Positions 20,131-29,447 of a DNA stretch of 37,955 nt are shown here, piece by piece. The position numbers were made by a program, and so were the translations under genes. The notes under the pieces were generated by a model. That model was not told the origin of the DNA, did not search any database, and worked only from the letters and a program-made list of their open reading frames with translations. Source of the DNA: a virus; the IMG/VR virus record IMGVR_UViG_3300026078_000013, positions 1-37,955 of that record. One strand, 5' to 3'. Numbering within the stretch: position 1 is the stretch's first letter; each line of letters starts with the position of its first letter.

Positions 20131-22260
20131 TTAGGGCTGGGCGCTCTGATTGACGGATTGCGACATGAGATCGGCTGCGGCTTTAAGATCAGGGTCTTTC
20201 TTTTCCTTGGCCGTAACGCGAAGAGCGGCGATGGCCGGAACAATTCCCTGCACTGGTGTATCGACTTTCGTGGCAAGGAACTTGACAAAGGTCGGGTTGG
20301 TCATGAGGCGAGCGGCTAGATTGGCCGTGCCAGCAGCACCGGCAATGCCAGCGGCCACGCCAGGATGACCGGTAAAAAGAGAAGTCATCAAACCTGTAAG
20401 GGCAGTAATCTGTGCGCCGGCCGGAGCTGTTCCAGAAGGATTGGAGAGGTACTGAGAACCTTCTCGAATATTGGAGGCCACTTTGGCAATCGAGTCCATG
20501 TTCTTTGAGAATTGAGGACCATAGCCATCAAACAGAGTCGACTTAGCCTGAGGACTTAGCTTGTTCCAGTTTGTCAGGAAAGTGCCCATATTGAACTGAT
20601 CGCCAGCAGCATTCTGCTGGCTAGGATTGGCCTTTCCAAGGCGATTAATCATGGCCGCCGAAACCACCTTTTGCTGATCCGGCTGCAAGCTTCGCATTAC
20701 ATTTTCAATAGTGGTGTTTCCCTCTTTCGTGCCAGCCGTGGCGGCACTGAACACAGACTCAGGACCACCATTCTTGTCCACGATACGCTGCAAAGTGTCG
20801 ATGCGTTCCTGACCGGACTTGTAGAAAGCATTGGCATCTTCCCATGCCTGCTTTGCCTGCGGGCCAGCATTCTGGGCAGCTTGCTTCATGTCATCCGATA
20901 GAGCTCCATAAAGCGCCTTAAGCTTGCTCCTAGGCAGGTCCGAAGTGAGCTGGAAGTCGCTCAACTGATCGCCTATCATGGAACGGATTTTCTTCACCGC
21001 ATCATAGGGAAGGGTTCCTCCACCTTGCGTGTCGGCAGCAATAGCCTGTTCAAGCTGAACAAGCTTTGGATTCTGCATCAGGGCTGAGGTGTTCTTAGCG
21101 CCAGCAATGGCTGCATTGATATCGGCGAGCGTTTGCTTTGTCTGTCCGATATCCACTGGCGTTGTGGATGGCACGTACTGATCGAGCTTGTTGTAAAGAT
21201 TTTGGGACTGCTGCTTAAAGCGATCCACAAAACCGCCAGGACCACTTACGCCTTGGACAATGGCCTGTCCAGCCGAACCGCTGTCAGCTCCAGGCGAAAG
21301 AGAATCAGCAAGCTTGGAAATCCTATCGGAAACCTGGTCTCCTTGACGCTGTGCAGCATTTTTCATGACTGTCACAGAGCCGGGCGTCTTAGAAAGAAGC
21401 GACTCGGCACCCTGAGCAAGCGGTCGCTGCGTAGCCTGTCCCACCGTAGGGACCGTTCCAGCATTCGCGAAGTCGGCGATGTTCTGTGCAACGACCTGGC
21501 GACCGGCCTCACCTCCTCGTAAAGCGCCCTGAACAGCAGCCTGCCCAATGGCTGGCGCAGCAGGAGCAAGCCCACCCACTAGGCCTGCTGCAATCTGTCC
21601 TACCGGGCCGGCGCCAGCCTCCTTGGCTCCTTGCGAGGAAAGGCCACCAGTAATGGCAGAAGTTCCCTGCATGGCGGGATTAGAGGCCATGATGTTTCCT
21701 ACGGCCGAAACCGTAGGATTTGCTGATCCAGCCAAAGCCCCGCCTACACCGATGCCTCCAGCGGCACCAGCTAAGCCACGCTCAGCCGCACTGACGAATC
21801 GCTCCGTCTTGGATAGATCCTGAGGATTTGGTACGCCGGCCGCGTTGAGCGCCATATCAGCAGCGTCACCAGCCGTACCAAAACGGTATTGCGGTCCAGC
21901 CCCTGCTGCTTCTAGCCCCTTATTGGCAAGCATCGTGACTGGGGCAAGTACGATATCCGGAATGGATGCCAGGCCATGGGCTACGTTTCGACCAGCCAGT
22001 GAGAGTGATCGTACGGCCTGGTCGCCAAGCGATGGCGCCTCTTGCACCGTCTGTGAAGCGCTTTTCACGTTGGAGAAATCCGGTCCCTTAGAGCCAAACT
22101 GAGCGTCAAATTGCTGTTTGGCTTGAGCGCGCGCATTGTCATCAGGCAACTGCGGGGCAATTACCTGAGAGAAATACTGCTGCCTCGCTGCTTCCCGTTG
22201 ATCGGCAGGAAGCGCCTGATACTGCGGGCTAGAGGCGACTTGGCTCCATGGCTGTGCCAT
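20131..22260 (-). CDS. Ejection protein, gp16-like
   Basis: 709 residues from ATG 22260, which overlaps the previous stop (TAATG). It is alanine-, glycine- and glutamine-rich, with small hydrophobic stretches (AAGGIGVGGALAGSA, then VGQIAAGLVGGLAPAAPAIG) and long helices. The third and largest of three consecutive such proteins, it matches P22 gp16 (609 residues) in order and type. Those proteins leave the virion before the DNA and form a channel through the periplasm. Identity is too low to transfer details, so the call rests on order and composition. Confidence 0.75.
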   Translation of the reverse strand: MAQPWSQVASSPQYQALPADQREAARQQYFSQVIAPQLPDDNARAQAKQQFDAQFGSKGPDFSNVKSASQTVQEAPSLGDQAVRSLSLAGRNVAHGLASIPDIVLAPVTMLANKGLEAAGAGPQYRFGTAGDAADMALNAAGVPNPQDLSKTERFVSAAERGLAGAAGGIGVGGALAGSANPTVSAVGNIMASNPAMQGTSAITGGLSSQGAKEAGAGPVGQIAAGLVGGLAPAAPAIGQAAVQGALRGGEAGRQVVAQNIADFANAGTVPTVGQATQRPLAQGAESLLSKTPGSVTVMKNAAQRQGDQVSDRISKLADSLSPGADSGSAGQAIVQGVSGPGGFVDRFKQQSQNLYNKLDQYVPSTTPVDIGQTKQTLADINAAIAGAKNTSALMQNPKLVQLEQAIAADTQGGGTLPYDAVKKIRSMIGDQLSDFQLTSDLPRSKLKALYGALSDDMKQAAQNAGPQAKQAWEDANAFYKSGQERIDTLQRIVDKNGGPESVFSAATAGTKEGNTTIENVMRSLQPDQQKVVSAAMINRLGKANPSQQNAAGDQFNMGTFLTNWNKLSPQAKSTLFDGYGPQFSKNMDSIAKVASNIREGSQYLSNPSGTAPAGAQITALTGLMTSLFTGHPGVAAGIAGAAGTANLAARLMTNPTFVKFLATKVDTPVQGIVPAIAALRVTAKEKKDPDLKAAADLMSQSVNQSAQP

Positions 22261-24041
22261 TAGCCACCCCACAGGTGCGAGTAATCAGTCTGGCCTTGCG
22301 GCGCTTGTGACTGCCCCGGCTGGCTCTGAATAGCATTGCCTGTAACCTCAGGTGCAGTCATGCCTGCACGCGTCAGAACGCGCTGAAACGATTGCTGAGC
22401 TGATGGACTGACGATCGAATGCCTATTAGCGGCAATGCCCATGCCCGAGTTGTACTGATCCTGTAGGGCAGAAAGCTTTCCACCGATGAGCTGGACAAGG
22501 GTGCCTACAGCAGCATGAAGCTGAGCAGGAGATTGCGCCCCGTCAAGATTCTTGAGGTTTTCTTCAATGTCTGCCTGAGACCCGCCGCTAGCGCGCCAAA
22601 CCTTGGCAATTTCATCGGCAGCAGCCTTACGCACTGTATCGAAGCGAGCAATACGAGGGTCACCCGTTTCGCGTAGGTAGGCATTCCCAATACGGTTAAT
22701 CGTCTGGATATCCGAGTTGTTGAGCGCATCCGCAGCATCGGAAAGCGTACCAAGATGCTCAGCCACGGTGTTAAGCGCGTTGATCGTCTGAGCCTCCTTG
22801 CCCGATGTGAAGCCCTTCAGGGTGCCTTGACGAGCATTGTAGTTAACCGCATCAAAGGTAGGGTCATAGGAATTGACGGCCTGAGCGATCTCCGAGGCGC
22901 CAATCTCTCCACCCTTGGAGGCGCGATAGACCTTGGGAACGGCCATGCGTCCTTCGGCAATCGCCTGGATCATGTGCTGCATTCCCGGATCGCTAATGGA
23001 CTGCAAGAAATCCTGGCCGGTCTTAGTCTGGTCGCCAATCTTTGCAGCCGTACCTCCCTTATCGGCAGGACCTCCAGGAATGGGCTCAAGATTTCCACTT
23101 CCATCGGGAGCAAAGCGATATCCAGATGGCGCTTTCGCCTGTTCGGACTTTGCCGGTGTATAGCCAAGTCCGGAAGACGTAGGCTGCTGCATCTGATTGG
23201 CAACTCTCTTAAGCCATGCGTCGACGCTATCCGTGCTTTCTCCGGTCTGGATACGTCGGTTTGCTTCTTGCAGGTAAGGGGCCATGGTGTCATTAGCCAT
23301 GGGCGATCCGCTTGGCGTTTTAGGCGCAGCGGAAGCCTGGGGCACTTGACCACCAAGGGAGCCGTAATCGGGCTGCTCAAGCCTTCCCGTGTGTTTATTC
23401 AAGAACGCCTGAATCGTGCCGCCTCGACCATCGGGCACATTCACCGTTGAATAGTTCGGATTGGTTGCGCGCGGATCGAGTCCTACCTTAATCCGGTCGG
23501 CTTCGGCCCGCTGTTCTGGCGTCAATTGTGCATAGAGGTCATTACGATTCTTCTGCTCAGCCGTAAGCCCAGCAGTGAGCACTGAAGGCGGAAGGCCCAT
23601 AATTTGAGCGCGGGCCGACTCCATGAGTGGTTCGGCTTCTGCAAACGTTGCAGGAGCCGTTTTACCTTGAGCGGCGCCAATGCGATTCAGGTAAGGCCGT
23701 ACGGCATTCTGATAGGCCGACTCTTTGGCTTGAGGCGTTGTCTGACTATCAAGATACTTAATGGCTCCACGAAGACGCACTAACTGACTATCGCCGGCTG
23801 CTTGATAGGAATTCGCCTGATCAGGGTTAAGAGCTGCTGCCTGAGCATAGGCATCTGGATTGCCTCCAATAATCTGAGGAGCCAGCGCACGAATAGCCTG
23901 CGTATCCGACTGCTGCTGCTGCGCCTGCTGCAAAACAATATTACCCATGGCATTGCCGCGAGCGGTCTGAATGCCCTGCTGAAATGCGCCGACAGGATTG
24001 GGCTGCTGGATAGCGGCGGCGACATCATAAATGTTAGCCAT
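22260..24041 (-). CDS. Ejection protein, gp20-like
   Basis: 593 residues. The N-terminus (VAAAIQQPNPVGAFQQGIQTAR) is shared by many podovirus injection proteins. The rest is helical and glutamine-rich (NIVLQQAQQQQSDTQAIRAL), with a proline-rich middle that may be flexible. The C-terminal third (INRIGNAYLRETGDPRIARF, then DEIAKVWRASG) is a helical domain common in gp20-like proteins. It overlaps the gp7-like gene by one base pair set (TAATG style). Longer than P22 gp20 (471). Confidence 0.78.
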   Translation of the reverse strand: MANIYDVAAAIQQPNPVGAFQQGIQTARGNAMGNIVLQQAQQQQSDTQAIRALAPQIIGGNPDAYAQAAALNPDQANSYQAAGDSQLVRLRGAIKYLDSQTTPQAKESAYQNAVRPYLNRIGAAQGKTAPATFAEAEPLMESARAQIMGLPPSVLTAGLTAEQKNRNDLYAQLTPEQRAEADRIKVGLDPRATNPNYSTVNVPDGRGGTIQAFLNKHTGRLEQPDYGSLGGQVPQASAAPKTPSGSPMANDTMAPYLQEANRRIQTGESTDSVDAWLKRVANQMQQPTSSGLGYTPAKSEQAKAPSGYRFAPDGSGNLEPIPGGPADKGGTAAKIGDQTKTGQDFLQSISDPGMQHMIQAIAEGRMAVPKVYRASKGGEIGASEIAQAVNSYDPTFDAVNYNARQGTLKGFTSGKEAQTINALNTVAEHLGTLSDAADALNNSDIQTINRIGNAYLRETGDPRIARFDTVRKAAADEIAKVWRASGGSQADIEENLKNLDGAQSPAQLHAAVGTLVQLIGGKLSALQDQYNSGMGIAANRHSIVSPSAQQSFQRVLTRAGMTAPEVTGNAIQSQPGQSQAPQGQTDYSHLWGG

Positions 24042-24766
24042 TAGCCGCCTCCACTCATCGCAGCAAAGTTGAAGTTCCCGCCACTTGGCGCCGATCCATA
24101 ATTAGACCAGTAATTCCCCATGTTGTTGCCTAAGGTATAGCCAGATCCTTGGCCGCCTCCGCCAAATGGGTTGCCATAGTTCTGGAAGTACTGGCCACCA
24201 ATGTTGCCAAGCTGGTTAAGAGTATTCCCCCAGGCATTCGCGCTATTGGCATAGCTAGAGGCTCGGGCCTGTCCGGAATCGATCGAGTAATTACCGATAT
24301 TGCCTGCCATGTTCGCGCCAAGGTTTCCAAGTGCATTAGCACTCGTCTGCCCCTGACCGGCCATGCCGGCAAGCTTGTTCCAGTAGTTATTGGCGTATTG
24401 CGTGGCAAGACCCTGGCCTAGCGCGATGCGATCAGCATCAGCGCCGCCCCCGAACAGATTGCCTCGCGCCGCCGCGCCAGCATCCAGGGCTTTCGTTCCT
24501 TGCTGAACGGCGAACTGATAATCCGGCGAGTTGCTGAATCCAGATGTATCACCACCTAAATACTTCTGCTGTAGGTTGACCGCATTCTGACCAGCCTGCA
24601 AGAAAGGCTGCTGATCCTGCCGCGTTTGATCGTATTCACGGCGTTGCTCATCAATAGCCGCCTGGGCGGCCTTCTGCTGAGCTTTGGCGGCTGACTTTCC
24701 GGCACTAGATGACAACAGGCCTCCGCCAATGGCGCCTACAGCTCCGATAGCAGCTCCCCACGGCAC
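24041..24766 (-). CDS. Ejection protein, gp7-like
   Basis: 241 residues from a GTG preceded by GGGAGGG. It starts with a glycine-rich hydrophobic stretch (AAIGAVGAIGGGLLSSSAG), then a glutamine/alanine helix (AQQKAAQAAIDEQRREYDQT), RQDQQPFLQAGQNA, and a Gly/Asn/Tyr-rich end. P22 gp7 (229 residues) has this size and role. The motif R-x-D-x-x-P-F-L-x-A-G is typical of this phage DNA-transfer protein family. It is packaged in the head and ejected first. Confidence 0.85.
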   Translation of the reverse strand: MPWGAAIGAVGAIGGGLLSSSAGKSAAKAQQKAAQAAIDEQRREYDQTRQDQQPFLQAGQNAVNLQQKYLGGDTSGFSNSPDYQFAVQQGTKALDAGAAARGNLFGGGADADRIALGQGLATQYANNYWNKLAGMAGQGQTSANALGNLGANMAGNIGNYSIDSGQARASSYANSANAWGNTLNQLGNIGGQYFQNYGNPFGGGGQGSGYTLGNNMGNYWSNYGSAPSGGNFNFAAMSGGG

Positions 24767-24770
24767 TGGC

Positions 24771-25127
24771 CTACCCTCCCGCCTGCGAGGCGATCAATTG
24801 ATGTTCCTCATGGATCTTCACTTCACCATGCCGAGAGACATTGTGAATGCAAAGAACCATCGTGTTATCCATTAGCGATTCAAACGTGTGCTTTTTGAAA
24901 GCTGGTACGAAGATAGGAAATGGCGCGTCATAGCGCTTTCCCTCAAATAGCACGGCACCACGCGCCAGATAGGACGTATGGTCGAACTGGTGGCTATGCT
25001 GAGGAATGATGGTACCAGCCTTGTCAATGATCATTTCCTTGATCCATACGCCGTCGGAAGCAAGATACTCATTGCCATAAGGTTGACACTCGGCACGGCA
25101 TGCGCAGTTTTCGCAAGGATTAGACAC
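24771..25127 (-). CDS. Cupin-like protein with N-terminal Cys cluster
   Basis: 118 residues, GTG start with GGAG ahead. The first 14 residues hold four cysteines (C5, C8, C10, C14). The rest is a cupin-type barrel: IIPQHSHQFDHTSYLARGAV with H44, H46 and H50, then PFPIFVPAFKKHTFESL with H80, and a closing strand. The His set would bind a metal such as iron, and the Cys cluster a second metal. It has only a two-base gap to the oxygenase gene. Cupins of this kind may bind or sense small molecules. No reaction is proven. Confidence 0.7.
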   Translation of the reverse strand: MSNPCENCACRAECQPYGNEYLASDGVWIKEMIIDKAGTIIPQHSHQFDHTSYLARGAVLFEGKRYDAPFPIFVPAFKKHTFESLMDNTMVLCIHNVSRHGEVKIHEEHQLIASQAGG

Positions 25128-25128
25128 G

Positions 25129-25725
25129 TTATCTCCGAATGCAAATGATGAGTGTGATGCGTTCTTCGTCGGAATCGTTCTTGACCCAATGAAGCTTGCT
25201 ATTGTCGAAGGTATAAAGATCGCCTGGCATGGGCCTTAGTTCGTCTGTTTCAAAGCAGAATGCCTGATCCTTATTACCCTTCAATTGTATGGCAAACTTT
25301 GAGTAATACTCGGCATGCCATCCGGTGTCGATATGAGGAAGAACCTCGCCATGCGGAGGAATTCGGGTAATTAGGACGCCTCCTAACTCCTCTCCCACCA
25401 CATGCCTGAAAACCTTAAACACAAGCTCCTTGACGGCGGGAATAACTTCTACGCATGGATACCAGACTGATTCGTGGGGAAGCTGTGTAAACGAATGGGC
25501 ATCATTCTTGAAGTTCGACCAGTCGTTGTATCGAACCCAGATATCTGAAACCGATCCATGCGGCCCTTGATAGCGATCCGTCCTAAGCGTGTGCTGATTC
25601 CATAGCTCCGGATGACTTTCAAGTTCCTTGACGGCCTCAGAAACATCAAAGGCGACATGAAGCGACCGGATGGGAAGCGCTTCATGTACTTCTTGATCGC
25701 CCTTTTCCCAAGTGGCGCGCATCAT
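25129..25725 (-). CDS. 2-oxoglutarate/Fe(II) oxygenase, aspartyl-hydroxylase-like
   Basis: 198 residues. The C-terminal half has the 2-His-1-carboxylate site: LPHIDTGWHAEYYSKFAIQL (H131-x-D133), PGDLYTFDNSKLHWVKN (H179) and ERITLIICIRR (R189 as probable 2-oxoglutarate ligand). This resembles the aspartyl/asparaginyl beta-hydroxylase family. Such enzymes hydroxylate side chains of proteins or small molecules, using iron and oxygen. It overlaps the gp10-like gene by ATGA and lies in the head/tail cluster, so its substrate may be a virion protein, but that is inference. Confidence 0.8.
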   Translation of the reverse strand: MMRATWEKGDQEVHEALPIRSLHVAFDVSEAVKELESHPELWNQHTLRTDRYQGPHGSVSDIWVRYNDWSNFKNDAHSFTQLPHESVWYPCVEVIPAVKELVFKVFRHVVGEELGGVLITRIPPHGEVLPHIDTGWHAEYYSKFAIQLKGNKDQAFCFETDELRPMPGDLYTFDNSKLHWVKNDSDEERITLIICIRR

Positions 25726-27152
25726 CCGACGGTTCCTTGGACCACGATAACGCCCCCCATAAGGTCGCGCTTACGAGGGCTTGAGCAACGAACCCGATAG
25801 ACGCGGTGACGCGTCCTTCCCTGACGCGTGAAGACCGGCCTAACCTCATACTGGCCTACGGCACCGATGGATTCCTGATCCCAATTTGACCAGTTATTTC
25901 CGCCATCATCGGAATACTGCACTCGCACATAATTGTCAGGCGTTGGAGAAGGCGTTTCGATCTGACCTACTTGCATAAGCAACTCAAGGCGATTGACAAG
26001 AAGAGTGTTCTGATTGTCTGCCAAGATTCCTGTGGTACGCTCGGACTCAAATTCCTGATCGCCTTCTAGCATGTAGTCCCAATCGACTTCCCAGATAATG
26101 CCGCTCTGGAAGTCACCGGCATACCATTTACCATTCCAGAAGGTCATCGAGTTCGGACGCCAGCGATTCAGACCATAGGACTTACGGCGATGCCAGATCT
26201 TGGCTGATACATCCCACCCCCACGTCGTTCCATCGGGGAAAGTCCAATAGCAGACCTTGTGCCCCGCGCTTTCCCATACGAAAGCGTATGACTGGTCCCA
26301 GTTGAGTCCTCGGATGGATTCCTCGATCGGTCGCGTAGAAATGCGCTGCGGCGAGTAACCTGCCAAAACATAGAAGATGCCGTCATTTCCAAGGAAATAT
26401 ACGGTGTTGTCCATATTGGCGACGGTGAAACGTCCGCCACATCCACGAGTCAGCGTGATCTGCTTGGAACGGAATGGCTGGCTAGTCGCCTGGACCGTCT
26501 GGAAGAACTCTGTGGTGGTCTCCGAAAAAAGGATCAGCTCATTGTTGGTGACGGCTAACGATACGAGAAGATCAGGCGCCACTTCCGAGGTGAACTGATC
26601 AAGCGTGTTGTAGTCCAGAGCATTGGCCGGCGCTGATGGAAAGGCAAAACGACGGCCCGGCTCAATCTGAACAATGTATCCGTTGATGAAAACGGCATTG
26701 ATACCGCCCGGATAGCCGGTATCCGTGATCTGCACAAAAGAGTTCGTCGTGGTGTCGAAAACATACCCCGATGATCCATTGACGATGACTATCTGATTGC
26801 CTGGAACCGTAAGACCGAGCTGATTATGGGCGAACTGAACCCGACCCACGCCGGGAATGGTTCCACGGGAAACATAAGTGAGATCGTTGTTGATCTGGTA
26901 GAGCGTTGTGCCAACGACTGCGAAGAACTTACCTTCACAGTTGTAAGTGCCACGCACAGGAGGGCTATTCCCACCCTCCTCGGTGATCTTCAAAGCCTGT
27001 CGAAGGCCGGGCGGCGTTTTCAAGATTGACGGCGTACGCGTTCCATCGGTCTCAGCCTGCGTCGGAAGCCAGTTAAGGCAATCCTGCACAGACCAAGGCT
27101 TGGTTTCATCGGCATAGAAGCCGCCAACAAGAGGGATGGGCGTATATCTCAT
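25722..27152 (-). CDS. Packaged-DNA stabilisation protein, gp10-like
   Basis: 476 residues, close to P22 gp10 (472). The start (MRYTPIPLVGGFYADETKPWS) followed by VQDCLNWLPTQAET and TPGLR is the family opening. The body alternates strands with FTRQGR-type turns and repeated hydrophobic strands as in the gp10 beta-propeller-like hub. In P22 it closes the portal after packaging, together with gp4 and gp26. The neighbouring gp4-like gene supports the call. No gene for a tail needle (gp26) is recognised nearby. Confidence 0.88.
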   Translation of the reverse strand: MRYTPIPLVGGFYADETKPWSVQDCLNWLPTQAETDGTRTPSILKTPPGLRQALKITEEGGNSPPVRGTYNCEGKFFAVVGTTLYQINNDLTYVSRGTIPGVGRVQFAHNQLGLTVPGNQIVIVNGSSGYVFDTTTNSFVQITDTGYPGGINAVFINGYIVQIEPGRRFAFPSAPANALDYNTLDQFTSEVAPDLLVSLAVTNNELILFSETTTEFFQTVQATSQPFRSKQITLTRGCGGRFTVANMDNTVYFLGNDGIFYVLAGYSPQRISTRPIEESIRGLNWDQSYAFVWESAGHKVCYWTFPDGTTWGWDVSAKIWHRRKSYGLNRWRPNSMTFWNGKWYAGDFQSGIIWEVDWDYMLEGDQEFESERTTGILADNQNTLLVNRLELLMQVGQIETPSPTPDNYVRVQYSDDGGNNWSNWDQESIGAVGQYEVRPVFTRQGRTRHRVYRVRCSSPRKRDLMGGVIVVQGTVG

Positions 27153-27209
27153 GGGCAGTACTTGAAGGTCTTCCTATGCCTGATTTTTAGAGCGCAACAC
27201 ACCACATCT

Positions 27210-27623
27210 CTAACCTACGTACCACGATTCTCCATTCAAAGTTCGGCCAGAATATCCCTGCGGCCACGGGATCGCCAAAATCGGCTGAATCGGCGTCGCT
27301 ACAGCCACATCGCGCAGGAGATCGGCCATTCCCTTAAGAGCCATGGCCTGAACCGTTGGTAGTGGCGTAACGCCGTATTCAGGTGAAAGAACGATTGCCA
27401 AGTTGGCTGCAATGGCCTGCATCGCCTCATCAGGCAGTGGAAGGTCATCCGATGGACTAGCCACCGGAGACCATCCAAGCGCCGTGCCGTCCGCCTCAAT
27501 GCGCGCCATCATGCCGTTCAAAGCATCAATGGCCGTCTCCATGTCAGCATCCTTCACCGACTGAATCGGATCGATGACCTGAATGAGCCTAAGGGCGCGC
27601 GCAACAAGGTTCTGGACCTTCAT
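27210..27623 (-). CDS. Head-tail connector, gp4-like
   Basis: 137 residues, shorter than P22 gp4 (166). It has the layout of P22 tail accessory factor gp4: an N-terminal helix (LVARALRLIQVIDPIQS), AIDALNGMMARIEADGTALGW, then PLPDEAMQAIAANLAIVLSPEYG and a final strand part. It would sit under the portal after packaging. AAGGAG precedes the ATG. A 57-base gap follows before the gp10-like gene. Confidence 0.88.
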   Translation of the reverse strand: MKVQNLVARALRLIQVIDPIQSVKDADMETAIDALNGMMARIEADGTALGWSPVASPSDDLPLPDEAMQAIAANLAIVLSPEYGVTPLPTVQAMALKGMADLLRDVAVATPIQPILAIPWPQGYSGRTLNGESWYVG

Positions 27624-27632
27624 GGCAACTCC

Positions 27633-27983
27633 TTACGCGATGATTCCGCCACTCTGCAAGGACGAAATGAGGGCGTTTAACTTCGTCTGTAGCTCAATAA
27701 CATCGGTTCGAAGGCCATTAATGGTAGCGATCGCGGCATCACGGTTAGCCGAGGTATCCCATGCGCCCGCCGCCGTTCCGGTACCGCCCGCAGGAGCGGC
27801 AGCAGGAACCGTGGCGCTTGCAGGAGTAATGCCGGCCTGGGTTAGAACGCCACCGCGAACACTGGCCGACGGCGCAGGAAGGACAAAGCTACCCCCTGCG
27901 ATAGTGGCAATTTCACCAATAGTTACAGCGGCGCGGCCGCCATTTCCCTGGCTTGCATAAAGCTGAGTACTTGCATTTGCCAT
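27633..27983 (-). CDS. Small virion protein, head-fibre-like
   Basis: 116 residues. It begins AVTIGEIATIAGGSFVLPAPS and VRGGVLTQAGITPASA, then a Gly/Ala/Pro-rich linker and a C-terminal helix (AWDTSANRDAAIATINGLRT, then DVIELQTKLNALISSLQS) that could trimerise. This matches the small head-fibre or head-decoration family found after the coat gene in several podoviruses. The ribosome site is GGAG. Confidence 0.65.
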   Translation of the reverse strand: MANASTQLYASQGNGGRAAVTIGEIATIAGGSFVLPAPSASVRGGVLTQAGITPASATVPAAAPAGGTGTAAGAWDTSANRDAAIATINGLRTDVIELQTKLNALISSLQSGGIIA

Positions 27984-28026
27984 GTTGTTCTCCTAGAAGG
28001 AGGGGAGCCGAAGCTCCCCATCCTTG

Positions 28027-28215
28027 TCAGCCAGCGCTCTGAGTAACGACGCCCGAGTTATTCCAAAGCTGCCCAGCTACATGCGGATCAGCGGTCGGAA
28101 GATCACTCAGATAGACCGGATTGGTTTCGACAGTGCCCACGCCAATCGGAGCCGTCCACCAGGACGAGCTGGAGCGCTGGGCCACATTGGGATTGGTGAT
28201 GACAGGTGCAGCCAT
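28027..28215 (-). CDS. Small virion-associated protein
   Basis: 62 residues directly after the coat gene: ITNPNVAQRSSSSWWTAPIG, then ETNPVYLSDLPTADPHVAGQLWNNSG. A short strand-rich protein with a tryptophan pair and a VAGxLWNNxGV ending like those of small phage surface proteins. AAGGAG precedes the ATG. It may decorate the head. No experimental family is known to me. Confidence 0.6.
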   Translation of the reverse strand: MAAPVITNPNVAQRSSSSWWTAPIGVGTVETNPVYLSDLPTADPHVAGQLWNNSGVVTQSAG

Positions 28216-28226
28216 ATCAGTTCTCC

Positions 28227-29429
28227 TTAGGCCGGGGTAAGCAGGGCCGGGTTATTGGTGATGCGAGCCGCCCATTCCGGACGAAGCGCGCCAAAGCCGT
28301 ACATGATGTCGAAGCGCGTCAGGTTCATGTCATTCACCAAGGACGAACCCTCAGTCACGCGCATGCTGATGCCATCAAACTGGCGACGCGAGTTCTTCCA
28401 ACCCGACAGCTCGGGCAGATCCACAGTCACGAAAGCGAAGGCTTCCGGACGGTAGGCCATGGAGATGCCGTAAGTCGCGCTCGCCGGCTGATCGATGGTG
28501 ATAGGAGCATTATCGGCCGGCGAATTGGTGACGTTCTTTTCCGAACCCGTCACGGTCAACGCCGGATAGATCTGAAGCGCACCCGTGCCGCCCGCATAGT
28601 CCGAAGTCACCACGAACTGACGCAGATAACCCAGGCTGACCTTGGTCTGAGGATGGACGGCAACGACGCCCGTAAAAGTGATGATCGTGCCCTGCGGAAT
28701 CGCACCGGTACCGGTATCTACATTAATGGACGAGCCAGACTGATTAGCGCCATTCACCAGATAGCCCGTGCCGGCGCCATTGGTAAACACCGGGGTGACG
28801 GTCGAAGCGGTCCAGTCGAAACCCGAGGCGCGGCCCATGACACCATCTTCGTACTGCACTTCGATCTGCTTCTGGGCGTTGAACAGGCCTGCCAGTGCCG
28901 GAACCAGAGTGGTTTCCGACGAAGTGTTCATCAGCATCTTCATGGTCGACGGACCAGCGCCGTTGTCCATGATGTACTTTCGTGCGATGTTGGCATACGC
29001 AAGCTGAGTCCACTGAGCCGCAGAGCCCGGCCCGGTCTGATTCGGGATGGACTTGGCGGCCAGGTTCTGGACATTGGCCTCGACAGTGACGGCCAAGTCG
29101 GCGACCTGCTGCGACAGATAGCGACGGTCAAACTCCTCGATATCCAGCGCCAGTTCCGCACTGGTGTACTGCACCGAGAAATTAAGCTGATCCACGATCT
29201 TCACGGGACGAATGATCGTCTGCAACGGCGCAGGCTGAGCCACGCGACCGGAAGTCACGACGGCGTGCTGAGGGATCGGCACCCGCAAGGTATCACCAAT
29301 GGCCGGCGCGCCTTCCTTAAAGGAATCGTCGTAGGTGCGAGGGATGGTCTTGATGAACGAAAGGGCTTCGCTGAATCGCATCAGAGCGCGATCAGCGATC
29401 ATGTCGGTAGTAAGCAGCTGATTAGCCAC
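28227..29429 (-). CDS. Major capsid protein, P22 gp5-like coat
   Basis: 400 residues from GTG, with AAGGAG upstream. P22 coat features: an N-terminal region (MIADRALMRFSEALSFIKTI), SFKEGAPAIGDTLRVPIPQ, VKIVDQLNFSVQYTSAELAL, then the inserted beta domain region (SGSSINVDTGTGAIPQGTII), and a C-terminal strand part (MRVTEGSSLVNDMNLTRFDI). P22 gp5 has 430 residues. It forms the HK97-fold shell with the help of the scaffold encoded before it. Clear by position and motifs. Confidence 0.93.
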   Translation of the reverse strand: MANQLLTTDMIADRALMRFSEALSFIKTIPRTYDDSFKEGAPAIGDTLRVPIPQHAVVTSGRVAQPAPLQTIIRPVKIVDQLNFSVQYTSAELALDIEEFDRRYLSQQVADLAVTVEANVQNLAAKSIPNQTGPGSAAQWTQLAYANIARKYIMDNGAGPSTMKMLMNTSSETTLVPALAGLFNAQKQIEVQYEDGVMGRASGFDWTASTVTPVFTNGAGTGYLVNGANQSGSSINVDTGTGAIPQGTIITFTGVVAVHPQTKVSLGYLRQFVVTSDYAGGTGALQIYPALTVTGSEKNVTNSPADNAPITIDQPASATYGISMAYRPEAFAFVTVDLPELSGWKNSRRQFDGISMRVTEGSSLVNDMNLTRFDIMYGFGALRPEWAARITNNPALLTPA

Positions 29430-29447
29430 GATTGGCTCCTTGGAAGG

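Noticed and set aside
22755-23450. 231-codon plus-strand frame inside the gp20-like gene
   Set aside because: Antisense shadow of a well-supported ejection-protein gene, with unlikely composition and no upstream signals.
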